Part shown: piece by piece, positions 16,963 through 26,250 of the stretch
How positions within the stretch are numbered: the stretch's first letter is position 1
Layout of the letters: each line of letters opens with the position of its first letter
Source: JBHHYU01 sp046757725
Lineage (GTDB): Bacteria; Desulfobacterota; Binatia; UBA9968
Length of the DNA stretch: 64,000 nt
Direction: 5' to 3'
Assembly: GCA_046757725.1 (NCBI GenBank)
Contig: JBHHYU010000003.1
Coordinates: 1-64,000 of the forward strand
The notes under the pieces: model-generated
Database searches by the model: none
Told to the model about the DNA's origin: nothing
Seen by the model: the letters and a program-made list of their open reading frames with translations, nothing else
Position numbers and translations under genes: made by a program

Positions 16963-18228
16963 TTAGTTTCTTTCTGCTGCCTTTACCTGTCTGGGTCCCG
17001 CGATCCAAATAAGGAGCATTGAGAACGCGGCAATGACATTTGCTCCCCAGAAAGCGGCATAGTAGTTTCCAAAAAGGTCAAACAGATACCCCCCCAGCCA
17101 GGGTCCTATGCCGCTTCCCGCACCAATGAAAAGGGCAAGAGCTCCGTTGATGGCCCCAAAGTGACCTCCGTGGAAGAGGTCCGCAGCGATGGAGGGGAAT
17201 AGCCCCTGACGGGAGGCAAAACCAAGGGCAAAAAAGACGGTGTGGGCATAGAGCATCCAAACACGAGAGGGGTCCCCGGCATTCAGAAGCAGAACAATGC
17301 CGAGGATCATTGCGAGAGAGCCTAAAGTGTAAGCCCATTCTCTTCCGATGCGATCTGAGGCTGTACCCCAGAGAATCATACCGGGAGAGGTGAAAACTCC
17401 AGTAAGGCCCAACACATAAGCTGCCAGCTCTTTTGTAAATCCCATGTCCACAATCGCAGCCACTTGGTGGATCAGGATCATATGCAGGGGAGTAGCGCCG
17501 GTAAGGAAGCAGGCCGAGAGCCCAGAAGCGGTAACTCTTAAATGCTCGCGCTAAAGTCCATATCGTTTCGTTGCGAGTTTTGGTAGACACTATCGGTGAA
17601 TCATCCACAGAGTCGGGAGATAGCCCCACATCCTGCGGGTGATGGCATTGGAACGTGGCGTTTAAAGGAGCGATAAATCCCAGCATGAGAATCGCCAACG
17701 CTAGATAGGCACGGCGCCACCCGAATTGTGCAATGAGAAACTGGGCGGAGGGGACAATCACGAAGATTCCGATGCCAATGCCTGAAGCAACAATGCCCAT
17801 CGCTGTTCCCCTTCGGCGAACAAACCAATTTGACAGAACAATAGCGTGGGTAGACATGGGCAAAGCCGCAAAACCGAGGGCGACTCTAGGACACCCATGC
17901 CGGTATAAAAAAGCAGAATATTCTGGGAAATGCTGCTGACAATAAATCCCAAGGCCATGATGACAGCGCCAAGGGAGAAGAGCACCCTCGCTCCCAGCCG
18001 ATCTAAAAGTATGCCGATCAAAGGGGCTGCCAGACTCCAGACCAGGGCTCCTAAAAATAAGACCCCCGCTGTTAGTCCCCGGCTCCAGTGAAATTCTTCA
18101 ATGATAGGGATAAGAAACACGGCAAACGTGCTGCGACACCCGAATGCCACACCTACGGTGAGAAAGGAAAGCCCCACAATGGACCAGGGATAATAAATCC
18201 CTCGGCGCCTTCGACCGCGGTTATGCAT
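16963..18228 (-). pseudogene. MFS transporter broken by two frameshifts
   Basis: Three consecutive minus-strand frames make one permease of the same monocarboxylate-like type as the gene at 1472. Part 1 (18228 to about 17892) holds the N-terminus, FHWSRGLTAGV and LLDRLGARVLFSLGA. Part 2 (about 17890 to 17520) continues LGFAALPMSTHAIVLSNWF up to AFKSYRFW. Part 3 (about 17518 to 16963) continues FLTGATPLHMILIHQVAA to the end. Both junctions can be repaired by single-base changes, and nothing between the parts is lost. It lies directly behind the deoxyhypusine-synthase-like gene, whose stop abuts its start. Substrate unknown. Confidence 0.8.
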
Positions 18229-19338
18229 CTACCGCAACTTGATTTTGCCGAACTTTTCCTTGAATTCTTTTTCGATATGCTTCAAGAGGGTGTCTCTTCG
18301 GTCATAGAGACGTTTGTGTTTTCTAGGGGTGTGCTTCGCTAGAGCGTAGGCGGTGAGAATGGGAAGGCCGATGGTCGAGTCCGTATAGCAGACAATGGAT
18401 TCAGGCAGCTTGTCCGGATCAATCTTTCCCCAGCTCACTGCCTCAGCGGGGGTAGCTCCGGAGAGACCCCCCGTGTCCACCCTGGCGTCTGTCAGCTGGA
18501 TGAAATAATCATGCCCCTTCTCTTCCAGTGTCAGTACCTCCTGGATCTGCGGTTCCGTTTGCAGCAGAAAATTCTTGGGTGAGCCACCTCCCATGATGAT
18601 GGCTGCACTCTTCCCCCCCGTCCGCTTAGCCTCTAGAACGATTGCAGCAGACTCATTGACATCCAACGAGACATCAAATTTTAAGCGATTTTCCTTCAAG
18701 GCCAAGGCCGCCACATTCATGCCGATGGAACTGTCACCGGGTGACGATGTATAAACGGGGACTCCACACTGATAGGCGGCAGCTAATAGAGATTTTTTCT
18801 CCGTCCCCAGTAACTTCTCACGTTCAGCGAGATATTTCCCTATGATAAAGTGAAGTTCCGAACTGCTCATTTCTTTTTGAAGCTCGGGGGCTGTGAGAAC
18901 CTCGCGGAAGAAATCATCCGTGGAAATCAGTATGTCATAGTCAAAAAAGATATCGTAGATCCTTACGATACCATCTCTCCTCAAAGTTACATCATCGACG
19001 TTTGGGGTGCCGCGGTGCATAGGAAGCCCCATCGCAAAATGCGTATCGTGGTACAGATTGGCGCCTGTACTGACAATCCAGTCCACGAAACCGTTTTCAA
19101 TGAGTGGAACAAGGGCCGAGATGCCAAGCCCTGCCGGGGTTAGAGCACCACTGAGACTCAATCCAACAGTAACATCGTCCTCAAGAATTTTTCCAGTGAA
19201 TAACTGGCATGCCTCACGAAGCCGGCCGGCATTATAGGAGATAAAGTTGTTGTCCACCAAGTCGGTAATGGAGATTGAAGGGTTGATCGGGTTAGGGTCG
19301 ATTTGTTTTCCACTAAGGTGCCTGCTTCTATTCATCAA
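18229..19338 (-). CDS. deoxyhypusine synthase-like protein (possible homospermidine synthase)
   Basis: 369 residues of the deoxyhypusine synthase family. The NAD-binding region LSLSGALTPAGLG and IVSTGANLYHDTH are at ~60-100, TSSPGDSSIGMN at ~197, and the catalytic lysine K255 is kept in MGGGSPKNFLLQ. Bacteria lack the eIF5A substrate of the eukaryotic enzyme; bacterial members are thought to move the aminobutyl group of spermidine or putrescine to putrescine, giving homospermidine. The putrescine genes aguB and aguA lie about 3 kb away, which fits that role. I infer polyamine synthesis, not protein modification. Confidence 0.85.
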   Translation of the reverse strand: MMNRSRHLSGKQIDPNPINPSISITDLVDNNFISYNAGRLREACQLFTGKILEDDVTVGLSLSGALTPAGLGISALVPLIENGFVDWIVSTGANLYHDTHFAMGLPMHRGTPNVDDVTLRRDGIVRIYDIFFDYDILISTDDFFREVLTAPELQKEMSSSELHFIIGKYLAEREKLLGTEKKSLLAAAYQCGVPVYTSSPGDSSIGMNVAALALKENRLKFDVSLDVNESAAIVLEAKRTGGKSAAIIMGGGSPKNFLLQTEPQIQEVLTLEEKGHDYFIQLTDARVDTGGLSGATPAEAVSWGKIDPDKLPESIVCYTDSTIGLPILTAYALAKHTPRKHKRLYDRRDTLLKHIEKEFKEKFGKIKLR

Positions 19339-19350
19339 TGGTGGACCCGA

Positions 19351-20214
19351 TCACTCTTTGATAGCGGCATCCCGCCTCTGTAGGTAGCCGTTTCTAACGG
19401 CGCCGTAAAGATCGATCACCGTCTCCTCGATACCTTCGTAACGCTCCAGATTAAGTGAGCGATCGTTAACGGCGTCTGTGGCACCGATGCCCAAGAGTAC
19501 ACCCAAGGTTGTTCCGGAGTCCGCATTGGCAGCGTACGGAAGAATGTAGTTGAGGGGATTCATGGCTCCATCTACGGCAAAGCCAATCCCATCGCGAACG
19601 GTCAAGGGAGGTAGAAACGGGAGGACCAGGTAGGGGCCAGGGCCGACCCCATAAACTCCCATTGTCTGGCCGGCATCCTCTTGGCTCTGCTCAATGCCAA
19701 AACCGTCCTTCGCAACGTCGAAGAATCCAGCCACACCGATCGTACTATTGATGGAAAATCGCGCTAGTTCCCGTCCGGCGCCGGTAAATTTACCCTGGGC
19801 CAGGTTATTAACCAAACGAGAGACGACGTTGGTATTATCGATGACATTGTGTATGCCGTGCTGGACGAGATCCGGCAGTAAAAAGTCCCACACCTTTGCT
19901 ATAGGCTTGAGAACATATCGGTCCACCTTACGGTTAAACCAAAACACCTTATCATTGGCGGGTTCCCAGGGATCATATTCAGCGTCCTGCTCGGCCGCTG
20001 AGCCCTCACCCTCCTCGACGGCATAGACGGCCCTTTGATCAATAAAATCAGATTCTTTATTCCCGGAAGTGTCACCGGAAGCCCCAATGGAGTATAACTC
20101 TGTAGGAAAAAATTTCTCCTCAGCGCCCACGGTGCCCAGATGACCAAGACTGCCAACCCCCAGTGTGATAAAAAGGACCGAGCTTCCTAGAAAACCAAGA
20201 ATCCGACGATCCAT
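19351..20214 (-). CDS. mlaA: MlaA/VacJ-family outer-membrane lipid transport protein
   Basis: 287 residues. The core EYDPWEPANDKVFWFNRKVDRYVLKPIAK begins near residue 80; the segments INSTIGVAGFFDVA and DAGQTMGVYGVGPGPYLVLP are family signatures. MlaA removes mislocalised phospholipid from the outer leaflet of the outer membrane. The N-terminus has a hydrophobic signal ending GTVGA. No cysteine occurs anywhere in the protein, so it cannot be a lipoprotein as in E. coli. It starts 12 bases upstream of the deoxyhypusine synthase-like gene in the direction of transcription. No other mla genes are in the window. Confidence 0.9.
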   Translation of the reverse strand: MDRRILGFLGSSVLFITLGVGSLGHLGTVGAEEKFFPTELYSIGASGDTSGNKESDFIDQRAVYAVEEGEGSAAEQDAEYDPWEPANDKVFWFNRKVDRYVLKPIAKVWDFLLPDLVQHGIHNVIDNTNVVSRLVNNLAQGKFTGAGRELARFSINSTIGVAGFFDVAKDGFGIEQSQEDAGQTMGVYGVGPGPYLVLPFLPPLTVRDGIGFAVDGAMNPLNYILPYAANADSGTTLGVLLGIGATDAVNDRSLNLERYEGIEETVIDLYGAVRNGYLQRRDAAIKE

Positions 20215-20579
20215 TGTCGTTTCCCCCTTTGTTTTTTAGGCTATCATTGTCAATTACACGAAGTCATCATACAGGTCAAGGTATTTCCTTCTTGTGGAAT
20301 TTAAGTAAAGCACACGACAACAACGTGATTGAAAATTAATCATGCCAAATATGTGCCAGCCTCAGCGAAGATGATCACCTATCCTAAAAGGGTAGTGAAA
20401 GCAAGGACTTCTAGCGGGAAGGATTTTATTTTTTAGAGTTCGAAAAATCCGTTTTGAAAAAACGAGGTAACAAAAATCGTAGTTGTGACAAAAATGTGCA
20501 AGAATCATTCCCGGCTTTCAGGTTGGTTATTATCGACTCAAAGTTTGCAAACCTCCAGTCAATTAGCTATTTTTGAACC
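20215..20579. other. divergent intergenic region between mlaA and coaBC
   Basis: These 365 A+T-rich bases hold no gene I can see. They must contain the divergent promoters of mlaA and coaBC, but I cannot single out a convincing -35/-10 pair. The coaBC ATG has no Shine-Dalgarno sequence, so a leaderless or A/T-rich start is possible. Confidence 0.4.
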
Positions 20580-21791
20580 ATGTCTGGAAACGGAAACCCT
20601 AAAACCGTTATCATCGGGGTTTCAGGCGGAATTGCCTGTTACAAGGCGGTAGAACTAGTCCGTCGGCTTGTACAAAATGGATTTGTCACTCGGGTCATAA
20701 TGACTCGTGAGGCCACAGAGTTTGTAACACCACTGACTTTCCAAACTCTTTCCGGTCATCCTGTAGCAACCGAGATATTTAGTCTGACCCAGGAGTCTCA
20801 AATAGGCCACATAAACCTGGCCGATCAAGCCGATCTCCTTGTTATTGCCCCTGCCACCGCAAATGTTATTGGAAAGATTGCGTCCGGTATCGCTGATGAT
20901 CTGTTGACTACTGTGGTGATGGCCACTCAAGCCCCTGTCTTGATTGCGCCATCCATGAATATTCACATGTATGAGAATCCCGTCTTCCAAGAGAATCTCT
21001 GTAAGCTGAAACGGGTAGGCTTTCATGTTATGAATCCGGCAGAGGGTTATTTGGCCTGCGGCTATGAGGGAAAAGGCCGGCTGCCTGAGCCAGGCGATAT
21101 TGCGGAGGCGATCTCGCAATTGTTAAAAAAAAAGGACTTGACGGGTGAAAGGATTTTGATTACAGCCGGCCCAAGTCGTGAGCCCTTGGACCCCATCCGC
21201 TATATCTCTAATCGCTCTTCGGGAAAGATGGGTTATGCGCTGGCCCGCCAGGGCGTGTGCAGGGGGGCGGAGGTAACACTGATCAGCGGTCCGACTTCAC
21301 TTGCTCCTCCGGTTGGTGTCCGTTTGATTTCTGTAAGGACTGCCGAGGACATGCACCAGGCGGTCCTTAAAGAATTTCCGAACTCTACGGCTGTTTTTAT
21401 GGCTGCTGCCGTTACAGATTTTCACCCGGAGAAATTTACTGCTAGGAAGATCAAAAGGAGGAGAGGATCCATCCAACTCAAACTGAGACCGAACGCTGAT
21501 ATTCTGCGCGATCTCGGGGTGAGAAAGAGTGGACAGGTTCTTATAGGGTTTGCCGCCGAGACTGAGGCACTGGTTGCCAATGCAAAAAGAAAGCTCCGTG
21601 AAAAGAACCTGGATTTGATTGTGGCCAACAACGTCACCAAGGAAGGCAGCGGTTTCGATGGGGATACCAATGTGGCAACCATTTTGGATAAAAAGGGGAC
21701 TGCCCATTCGCTTCCTCTCATGAGTAAGGACGAGCTGGGAAATAAGATCTACGACTATTTTCTTGCGTTAAAGGGCAGAAATAGTAAATAG
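20580..21791 (+). CDS. coaBC: bifunctional phosphopantothenoylcysteine decarboxylase/phosphopantothenate-cysteine ligase
   Basis: 403 residues, normal for CoaBC (Dfp), which makes 4'-phosphopantetheine for coenzyme A. The CoaC flavoprotein half (about 1-185) has GVSGGIACYKAVELVRRL, HINLADQADLLVIAPATAN with the active histidine, PSMNIHMYENP, and the ACGYEGKGRLPEP flap with the catalytic cysteine. The CoaB half (about 190-403) has ITAGPSREPLDPIRYISNRS, SSGKMGYALA and FMAAAVTDFHP. Transcribed alone as far as visible. Confidence 0.96.
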   Translation: MSGNGNPKTVIIGVSGGIACYKAVELVRRLVQNGFVTRVIMTREATEFVTPLTFQTLSGHPVATEIFSLTQESQIGHINLADQADLLVIAPATANVIGKIASGIADDLLTTVVMATQAPVLIAPSMNIHMYENPVFQENLCKLKRVGFHVMNPAEGYLACGYEGKGRLPEPGDIAEAISQLLKKKDLTGERILITAGPSREPLDPIRYISNRSSGKMGYALARQGVCRGAEVTLISGPTSLAPPVGVRLISVRTAEDMHQAVLKEFPNSTAVFMAAAVTDFHPEKFTARKIKRRRGSIQLKLRPNADILRDLGVRKSGQVLIGFAAETEALVANAKRKLREKNLDLIVANNVTKEGSGFDGDTNVATILDKKGTAHSLPLMSKDELGNKIYDYFLALKGRNSK

Positions 21792-22248
21792 AATGAAGGA
21801 TAAGAATGTAAACCTGAGCCGCTATACGTGTTATCCAAACATTTCGGGCAGTGAGGCTTTTTAGGTCGTTCCAGAGGTATAGGCCTGTCAAGCCGTGTAA
21901 AGACTTGAGCCATTTTTATGGACTTGAACCAAAACAGCCCTACTGTGCTCCCGGTTGTTCTGGGGATTGTTACCGGCTCTAAGGCGCTCGATTCTCGTCT
22001 TGCATGCACCAATCACGAGGATCTTTTCTATCCAGTAACGACGGAACTGAGATCTACCTCGACTACCCGTAGAGTCAGACCCCCCCCTCGTTTTACTCCA
22101 GTCGCCTTAAACGGAGCCGGTTGAGACAGAACTTTCAATGATGGTGATCGCAGACTAGAAGCAGGCAAACCAGAATCCCCTGTGGGCGGGTAGAAACTCG
22201 GTTATTGATAGGAACAGAGGATTAAGCTAGTTTGTACTTTCTGACATT
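21792..22248 (+). other. intergenic region after coaBC
   Basis: 457 bases without a supportable gene. A frame of 68 codons at 21918 has no family resemblance or ribosome site. I looked for tRNA-like arms and found none, and saw no terminator with a clear stem and T tract. Confidence 0.4.
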
Positions 22249-23010
22249 ATGGATCAAGGGTCCGTGCGGGAAGAACTAAGGATTATGGTGGCCTCATTAC
22301 GCTGCCACCTCCAAAGGAAGGAACGAGTCGGTATCCGACATCTGCCCAGGGGTCGATCCGTGGACAATAAATCAGCCGGGATGGCCAAGGGAAAGATACT
22401 TGTAGGAGTGGAGGAAGGATTATTTTCCGACTACGCCACGGCATATCAGGCTAACACCCTGGACGAGCTCCGTGCCGCTGTTGGTGACTGCCATCGGTGT
22501 AAACTCGCTCCCGGTCGCACGCACTTAGTATTTGGCGTAGGCAACCCCCATGCCGAGGTCATGTTTGTTGGAGAAGGCCCCGGCAGAGATGAAGATATCC
22601 GAGGAGAGCCCTTTGTTGGTCGTGCGGGACAACTCCTCACGGACATTATCACTAAGGGGATGGGGCTCAAGAGGGAAGATGTCTACATAGCCAACGTCAT
22701 TAAGTGCCGTCCACCGAACAACCGGAACCCGGAGCCGGACGAGGTTGAATCTTGTGGTCCTTTTCTTATAAAGCAGATAGATGTTATACGACCGAAGGTT
22801 ATCGTGACGTTGGGGAAGTTTGCGTCGCAAACGCTATTAAAAAGTAAAGTCCCGATCATGCGATTGCGCGGGAATTGGCAAGACTATCATGGGATCAGAC
22901 TGATGCCGACGCTGCATCCGGCTTATCTATTACGCAATCCTGGAGATAAGAGACTTGTTTGGGAAGACATCAAAAAAATTCTTAACGAGCTCAGCGCGCC
23001 TGTTGCCTGA
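22249..23010 (+). CDS. type-4 uracil-DNA glycosylase (iron-sulfur)
   Basis: 253 residues. It removes uracil from DNA. Four cluster-binding cysteines are in place: C81 and C84 (CHRCKLAPGRT), C153 (IKCRPPNNRNP) and C169. Motif A is GEGPGRDED at 108-116 and the late motif is LHPAYLLRN. The first ~65 residues are not part of the domain and may be a linker, or the true start may be the Met at residue 45. The gene overlaps the next one, nfeD, by 56 bases if the TTG start of that gene is right. Confidence 0.93.
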   Translation: MDQGSVREELRIMVASLRCHLQRKERVGIRHLPRGRSVDNKSAGMAKGKILVGVEEGLFSDYATAYQANTLDELRAAVGDCHRCKLAPGRTHLVFGVGNPHAEVMFVGEGPGRDEDIRGEPFVGRAGQLLTDIITKGMGLKREDVYIANVIKCRPPNNRNPEPDEVESCGPFLIKQIDVIRPKVIVTLGKFASQTLLKSKVPIMRLRGNWQDYHGIRLMPTLHPAYLLRNPGDKRLVWEDIKKILNELSAPVA

Positions 23011-24289
23011 GACCGCTCTGGTCCTTGCTCTTCTCCTCGGTGGGGTTTCAGCTATGGCCCAGCTAAATGGCCCCTCCGGGCCCCATGTGGAAGTGATCAC
23101 AGTGGCGGCCGGGATCAATCCTGCCGTAGATGATTTTATCAAAGAGAGCATCCGCCGAGCACACACCCGGGAGGCTCGGGCCTTAATCATTGAGCTTGAT
23201 ACCCCGGGTGGGCTTTTAACTTCAACCCAGAGCATTGTCAAGCAGATTTTAGGGGCCCCGGTCCCGGTGATGGTTTACGTGGCACCGAGTGGAGCCGGCG
23301 CTGCCTCGGCAGGAACTTTCGTTACTATGGCGGCTCATATTGCCGCTATGGCTCCAGGGACGAGTATCGGGGCTGCTCATCCGGTGGCCGGTGGGGGCCA
23401 AGAAGTGAAGGGAGTCATGGGGAAAAAGATTGAGAATTTTACTGCCTCATTCAGCGAAGCGATCGCCCAAAAGCGGGGCCGTAATACAGAATTTGCCGTA
23501 CAAGCCGTAAGGCGCAGCGTATCTATAACCGACAAGGAGGCCTTAAAAAAACACGTTGTCGACTTCGTAGCCAAAGATATCGATGATCTCTTGAAACAGG
23601 CAGACGGGAAAAAAGTGGATGTGAACGGCCGTGAGCAGAAGCTGTCGCTCAAGGGTGTTCGTGTGGAGCGTTTTGAGATGGGTCTCAAGCAGGAGATCAT
23701 CAATATCCTCTCAAACCCCAACATCGCCTATCTCCTCTTCATGGCGGGTATCCTTGGCCTTTACATGGAATTTTCCCACCCTGGAGTGATTTTTCCAGGA
23801 GTGGCGGGGGGAATTGCGCTTCTTATGGCCTTGACCTCTTTCCAAATTCTCCCTATCAATTATACGGGTCTTATTTTGATCCTGTTGGGAGTCTCTCTCC
23901 TGGTCGGAGAGGCGTTTGTTCCCAGTTTTGGGGTTATGGGCATTGGGGGGATCATCTCCCTGGCCCTGGGTTCCGTTCTTTTATTTGACGCGGAAGGATC
24001 GGATCTAATGGTGGATCGTTCCATTATTCTCACCGCTGTCCTCACTTTGAGCGCTTTGATGCTGGCCTTGAGCTATCTTGTCTTGAAGTCCCAGCGGCGA
24101 AAGCGGACCCTGGGTATGGACGGATTGATCGGCGAGATTGGAGAGGTTCGTACGGAACTTCATCCCGAGGGAAAAATCTTTGTTCATGGAGAATATTGGA
24201 ACGCGTGGTGCGAGGGAGAACTGGCCGTGGGTGAGAAGATACAGGTGATCGGCTTTAAGGGTATGAACCTCAAGGTCAAGGCACTGTAG
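22955..24289 (+). CDS. NfeD-family membrane serine protease
   Basis: 444 residues from TTG 22955. A signal or anchor helix comes first, then a ClpP-class protease domain with LDTPGG at ~82 and the catalytic serine S118 in PSGAGAASAGT; the partner lysine is probably K158. Residues ~240-375 contain a row of membrane helices, and the last 60 residues form the NfeD OB-fold. This is the long form that cleaves or regulates the stomatin partner, encoded next. The start lies within udg4, suggesting coupled translation; the alternative start ATG at 23054 would remove the signal segment. Confidence 0.9.
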   Translation: MFGKTSKKFLTSSARLLPETALVLALLLGGVSAMAQLNGPSGPHVEVITVAAGINPAVDDFIKESIRRAHTREARALIIELDTPGGLLTSTQSIVKQILGAPVPVMVYVAPSGAGAASAGTFVTMAAHIAAMAPGTSIGAAHPVAGGGQEVKGVMGKKIENFTASFSEAIAQKRGRNTEFAVQAVRRSVSITDKEALKKHVVDFVAKDIDDLLKQADGKKVDVNGREQKLSLKGVRVERFEMGLKQEIINILSNPNIAYLLFMAGILGLYMEFSHPGVIFPGVAGGIALLMALTSFQILPINYTGLILILLGVSLLVGEAFVPSFGVMGIGGIISLALGSVLLFDAEGSDLMVDRSIILTAVLTLSALMLALSYLVLKSQRRKRTLGMDGLIGEIGEVRTELHPEGKIFVHGEYWNAWCEGELAVGEKIQVIGFKGMNLKVKAL

Positions 24290-24324
24290 TTTTTTCAGGA
24301 AAAGAGCCCAGAGAAGGAGGATCC

Positions 24325-25083
24325 ATGTTTGGTTTAGGACCGTTATATACGTTTCTGATCATAGTTGCTTTCCTGATTATCAGTGGGGTCAAGATTCTAA
24401 AGGAATATGAACGAGCCGTCATCTTCAGGCTCGGGCGCATGGTGAATCCCAGGGGTCCTGGAATCATCTATGTTATACCGGGCATTGAAAAGATGCTCAG
24501 GATAGACCTCCGTACAGTCACCATGGATGTTCCTCCTCAGGATGTGATCACCCGAGATAACGTATCCGTGAAGGTCAATGCCGTCCTTTACTTTAGGGTT
24601 TTGGAGCCGAATCTCGCCGTCGTAGAGGTGGAAAGCTATCTCTTTGCGACCTCACAGTTGGCCCAGGTAACGCTGAGGAGTGTGTGTGGACAGGCTGAAC
24701 TGGACGAGCTTTTAGCCGAGAGGGAAAGGATTAATAGCCGTATTCAGGAAATCCTCGATGCCCAGACCGATCCTTGGGGTATCAAGGTGGTGCTCGTGGA
24801 AGTGAAGCACATCGATCTCCCTCAGGAGATGCAGCGGGCCATGGCAAAGCAGGCGGAAGCGGAAAGGGAAAGACGTGCCAAAATCATTCATGCGGAGGGA
24901 GAATTTCAGGCCGCGCAGAAACTTGCGGATGCGGCCGAGGTCATCGGAAAACAGCCCATGGCCCTGCAGCTCCGTTTTCTGCAGAGCCTGGTTGAGGTGG
25001 CTGCAGAAAAAAACTCAACCACTATCTTTCCCGTACCCATCGATCTCCTTACTCCATTTCTCAAGAAGACTGAGGAGACGTAA
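24325..25083 (+). CDS. SPFH/stomatin-like protein (slipin)
   Basis: 252 residues: one N-terminal membrane helix (about 5-22), then an SPFH domain with EYERAVIFRLGRMVNPRGPG and DVITRDNVSVKVNAVLYFRV, and a charged coiled coil (MQRAMAKQAEAERERRAKI). The group forms membrane-associated oligomers thought to scaffold membrane domains. AAGGAGG precedes the ATG, 35 bases after nfeD. The nfeD-stomatin pair is a well-known conserved operon. Confidence 0.94.
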   Translation: MFGLGPLYTFLIIVAFLIISGVKILKEYERAVIFRLGRMVNPRGPGIIYVIPGIEKMLRIDLRTVTMDVPPQDVITRDNVSVKVNAVLYFRVLEPNLAVVEVESYLFATSQLAQVTLRSVCGQAELDELLAERERINSRIQEILDAQTDPWGIKVVLVEVKHIDLPQEMQRAMAKQAEAERERRAKIIHAEGEFQAAQKLADAAEVIGKQPMALQLRFLQSLVEVAAEKNSTTIFPVPIDLLTPFLKKTEET

Positions 25084-25166
25084 AACCCTGTTAGGTTACG
25101 GCGTCGTCCTTCCATCTCCATTCGTATTTCTTGCCTGGGCTTCCCGTCACCTCCATACATTTTCTT

Positions 25167-26204
25167 ATGGAGCTAAGAGAGTTCATGTATGAGCTTCCCC
25201 GCTCTTTGATCGCAGCGTATCCTAGTAAAGCCCGGGCGGCAGCTCGTCTCATGGTCATACAAAGGCGTACAGGAGAGTTTTGTCACGTCGAGTTTTCCGG
25301 GCTAGGAGACTTCCTAGATCCGGGCGATCTCCTGGTTTTAAACGACACCAGAGTATTTCCAGCACGCCTTAAGGGAAAGAAAGAGAGCGGGGGAAAGGTA
25401 GAGATTCTTCTTATAGAACCTTTTTCCCAGTGGCAGAGTTTCTGGCTTGTCCTCCTGGATGCGGCCAAGAGCCCACAGGTGGGAAACCGGATTTTTCTTG
25501 CTGACAGGATTTACGCTGAAGTAATTGGAGACCTGGGTAAGGGTCGCTATGGAGTGAGGTTTCATCACCCTGGAGAGTTTTCGGAGGTACTGGCCAAGTT
25601 GGGAGAGCCTCCTCTTCCGCCGTATATCCATCGACAACGCTGCTTGTCTCCGCTCGACTGGGGGCGTTACCAAACCGTCTATGCCTCGAGTCCCGGGGCC
25701 ATAGCGGCACCAACCGCCGGTTTCCATTTTACGCCACAGCTCCTGGAGACATTAGAGATGAAAGGAGTAGAAAGGGCATTTCTTACTTTGCATGTGGGAC
25801 CTGGAACCTTCCAGCCGGTACGTGAGGAGCAAGTGGAAAACCACCGGATGGAAGGGGAGCGATACGAGTTAAGGACAGATACCACCGCAAAAATCAATCG
25901 GACGAGAAAGAGCGGAAAACGGGTGATCGCCATTGGCTCCACTACGACGCGTGTCTTGGAATGGGTGGCCCGCCAAAGGGGGCGGGTGGAACCCGATGAA
26001 GGAATCTCCCGCCTTTTCATCCGACCTGGGTACCCGTTCCGAGTTATCGATGGACTTATTACCAATTTTCATTTGCCTGGTTCCACGCCGCTAATCTTGG
26101 CTGCTGCATTCGCCGGCTTGGATTTGATCCGACGGGCGTACGAAGAGGCGATTCGGTTGCAATATCGGTTTTACAGCTATGGAGATGCCATGCTAATTTT
26201 ATAG
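25167..26204 (+). CDS. queA: tRNA preQ1(34) ribosyltransferase-isomerase QueA
   Basis: 345 residues. It transfers the ribosyl part of S-adenosylmethionine to preQ1 in tRNA to make epoxyqueuosine. The start MELREFMYELPRSLIAAYP matches the family N-terminus; ATG 25185 six codons later is also possible and has AAGAGAG upstream. Signatures include DPGDLLVLNDTRVFPARL, PGAIAAPTAGFHFT, LHVGPGTFQPV and the C-terminal SYGDAMLIL. It heads the queA-tgt-yajC-secD-secF set, a common bacterial gene order. Confidence 0.95.
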   Translation: MELREFMYELPRSLIAAYPSKARAAARLMVIQRRTGEFCHVEFSGLGDFLDPGDLLVLNDTRVFPARLKGKKESGGKVEILLIEPFSQWQSFWLVLLDAAKSPQVGNRIFLADRIYAEVIGDLGKGRYGVRFHHPGEFSEVLAKLGEPPLPPYIHRQRCLSPLDWGRYQTVYASSPGAIAAPTAGFHFTPQLLETLEMKGVERAFLTLHVGPGTFQPVREEQVENHRMEGERYELRTDTTAKINRTRKSGKRVIAIGSTTTRVLEWVARQRGRVEPDEGISRLFIRPGYPFRVIDGLITNFHLPGSTPLILAAAFAGLDLIRRAYEEAIRLQYRFYSYGDAMLIL

Positions 26205-26250
26205 TGTTGCGCAATGAGTGCTCAGCCATCACGACAAAAAAAACTGAAAG

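Noticed and set aside
21918..22124. 68-codon frame and possible tRNA-like stretch after coaBC
   Set aside because: No T-arm or anticodon arm could be drawn; the peptide has no family pattern.
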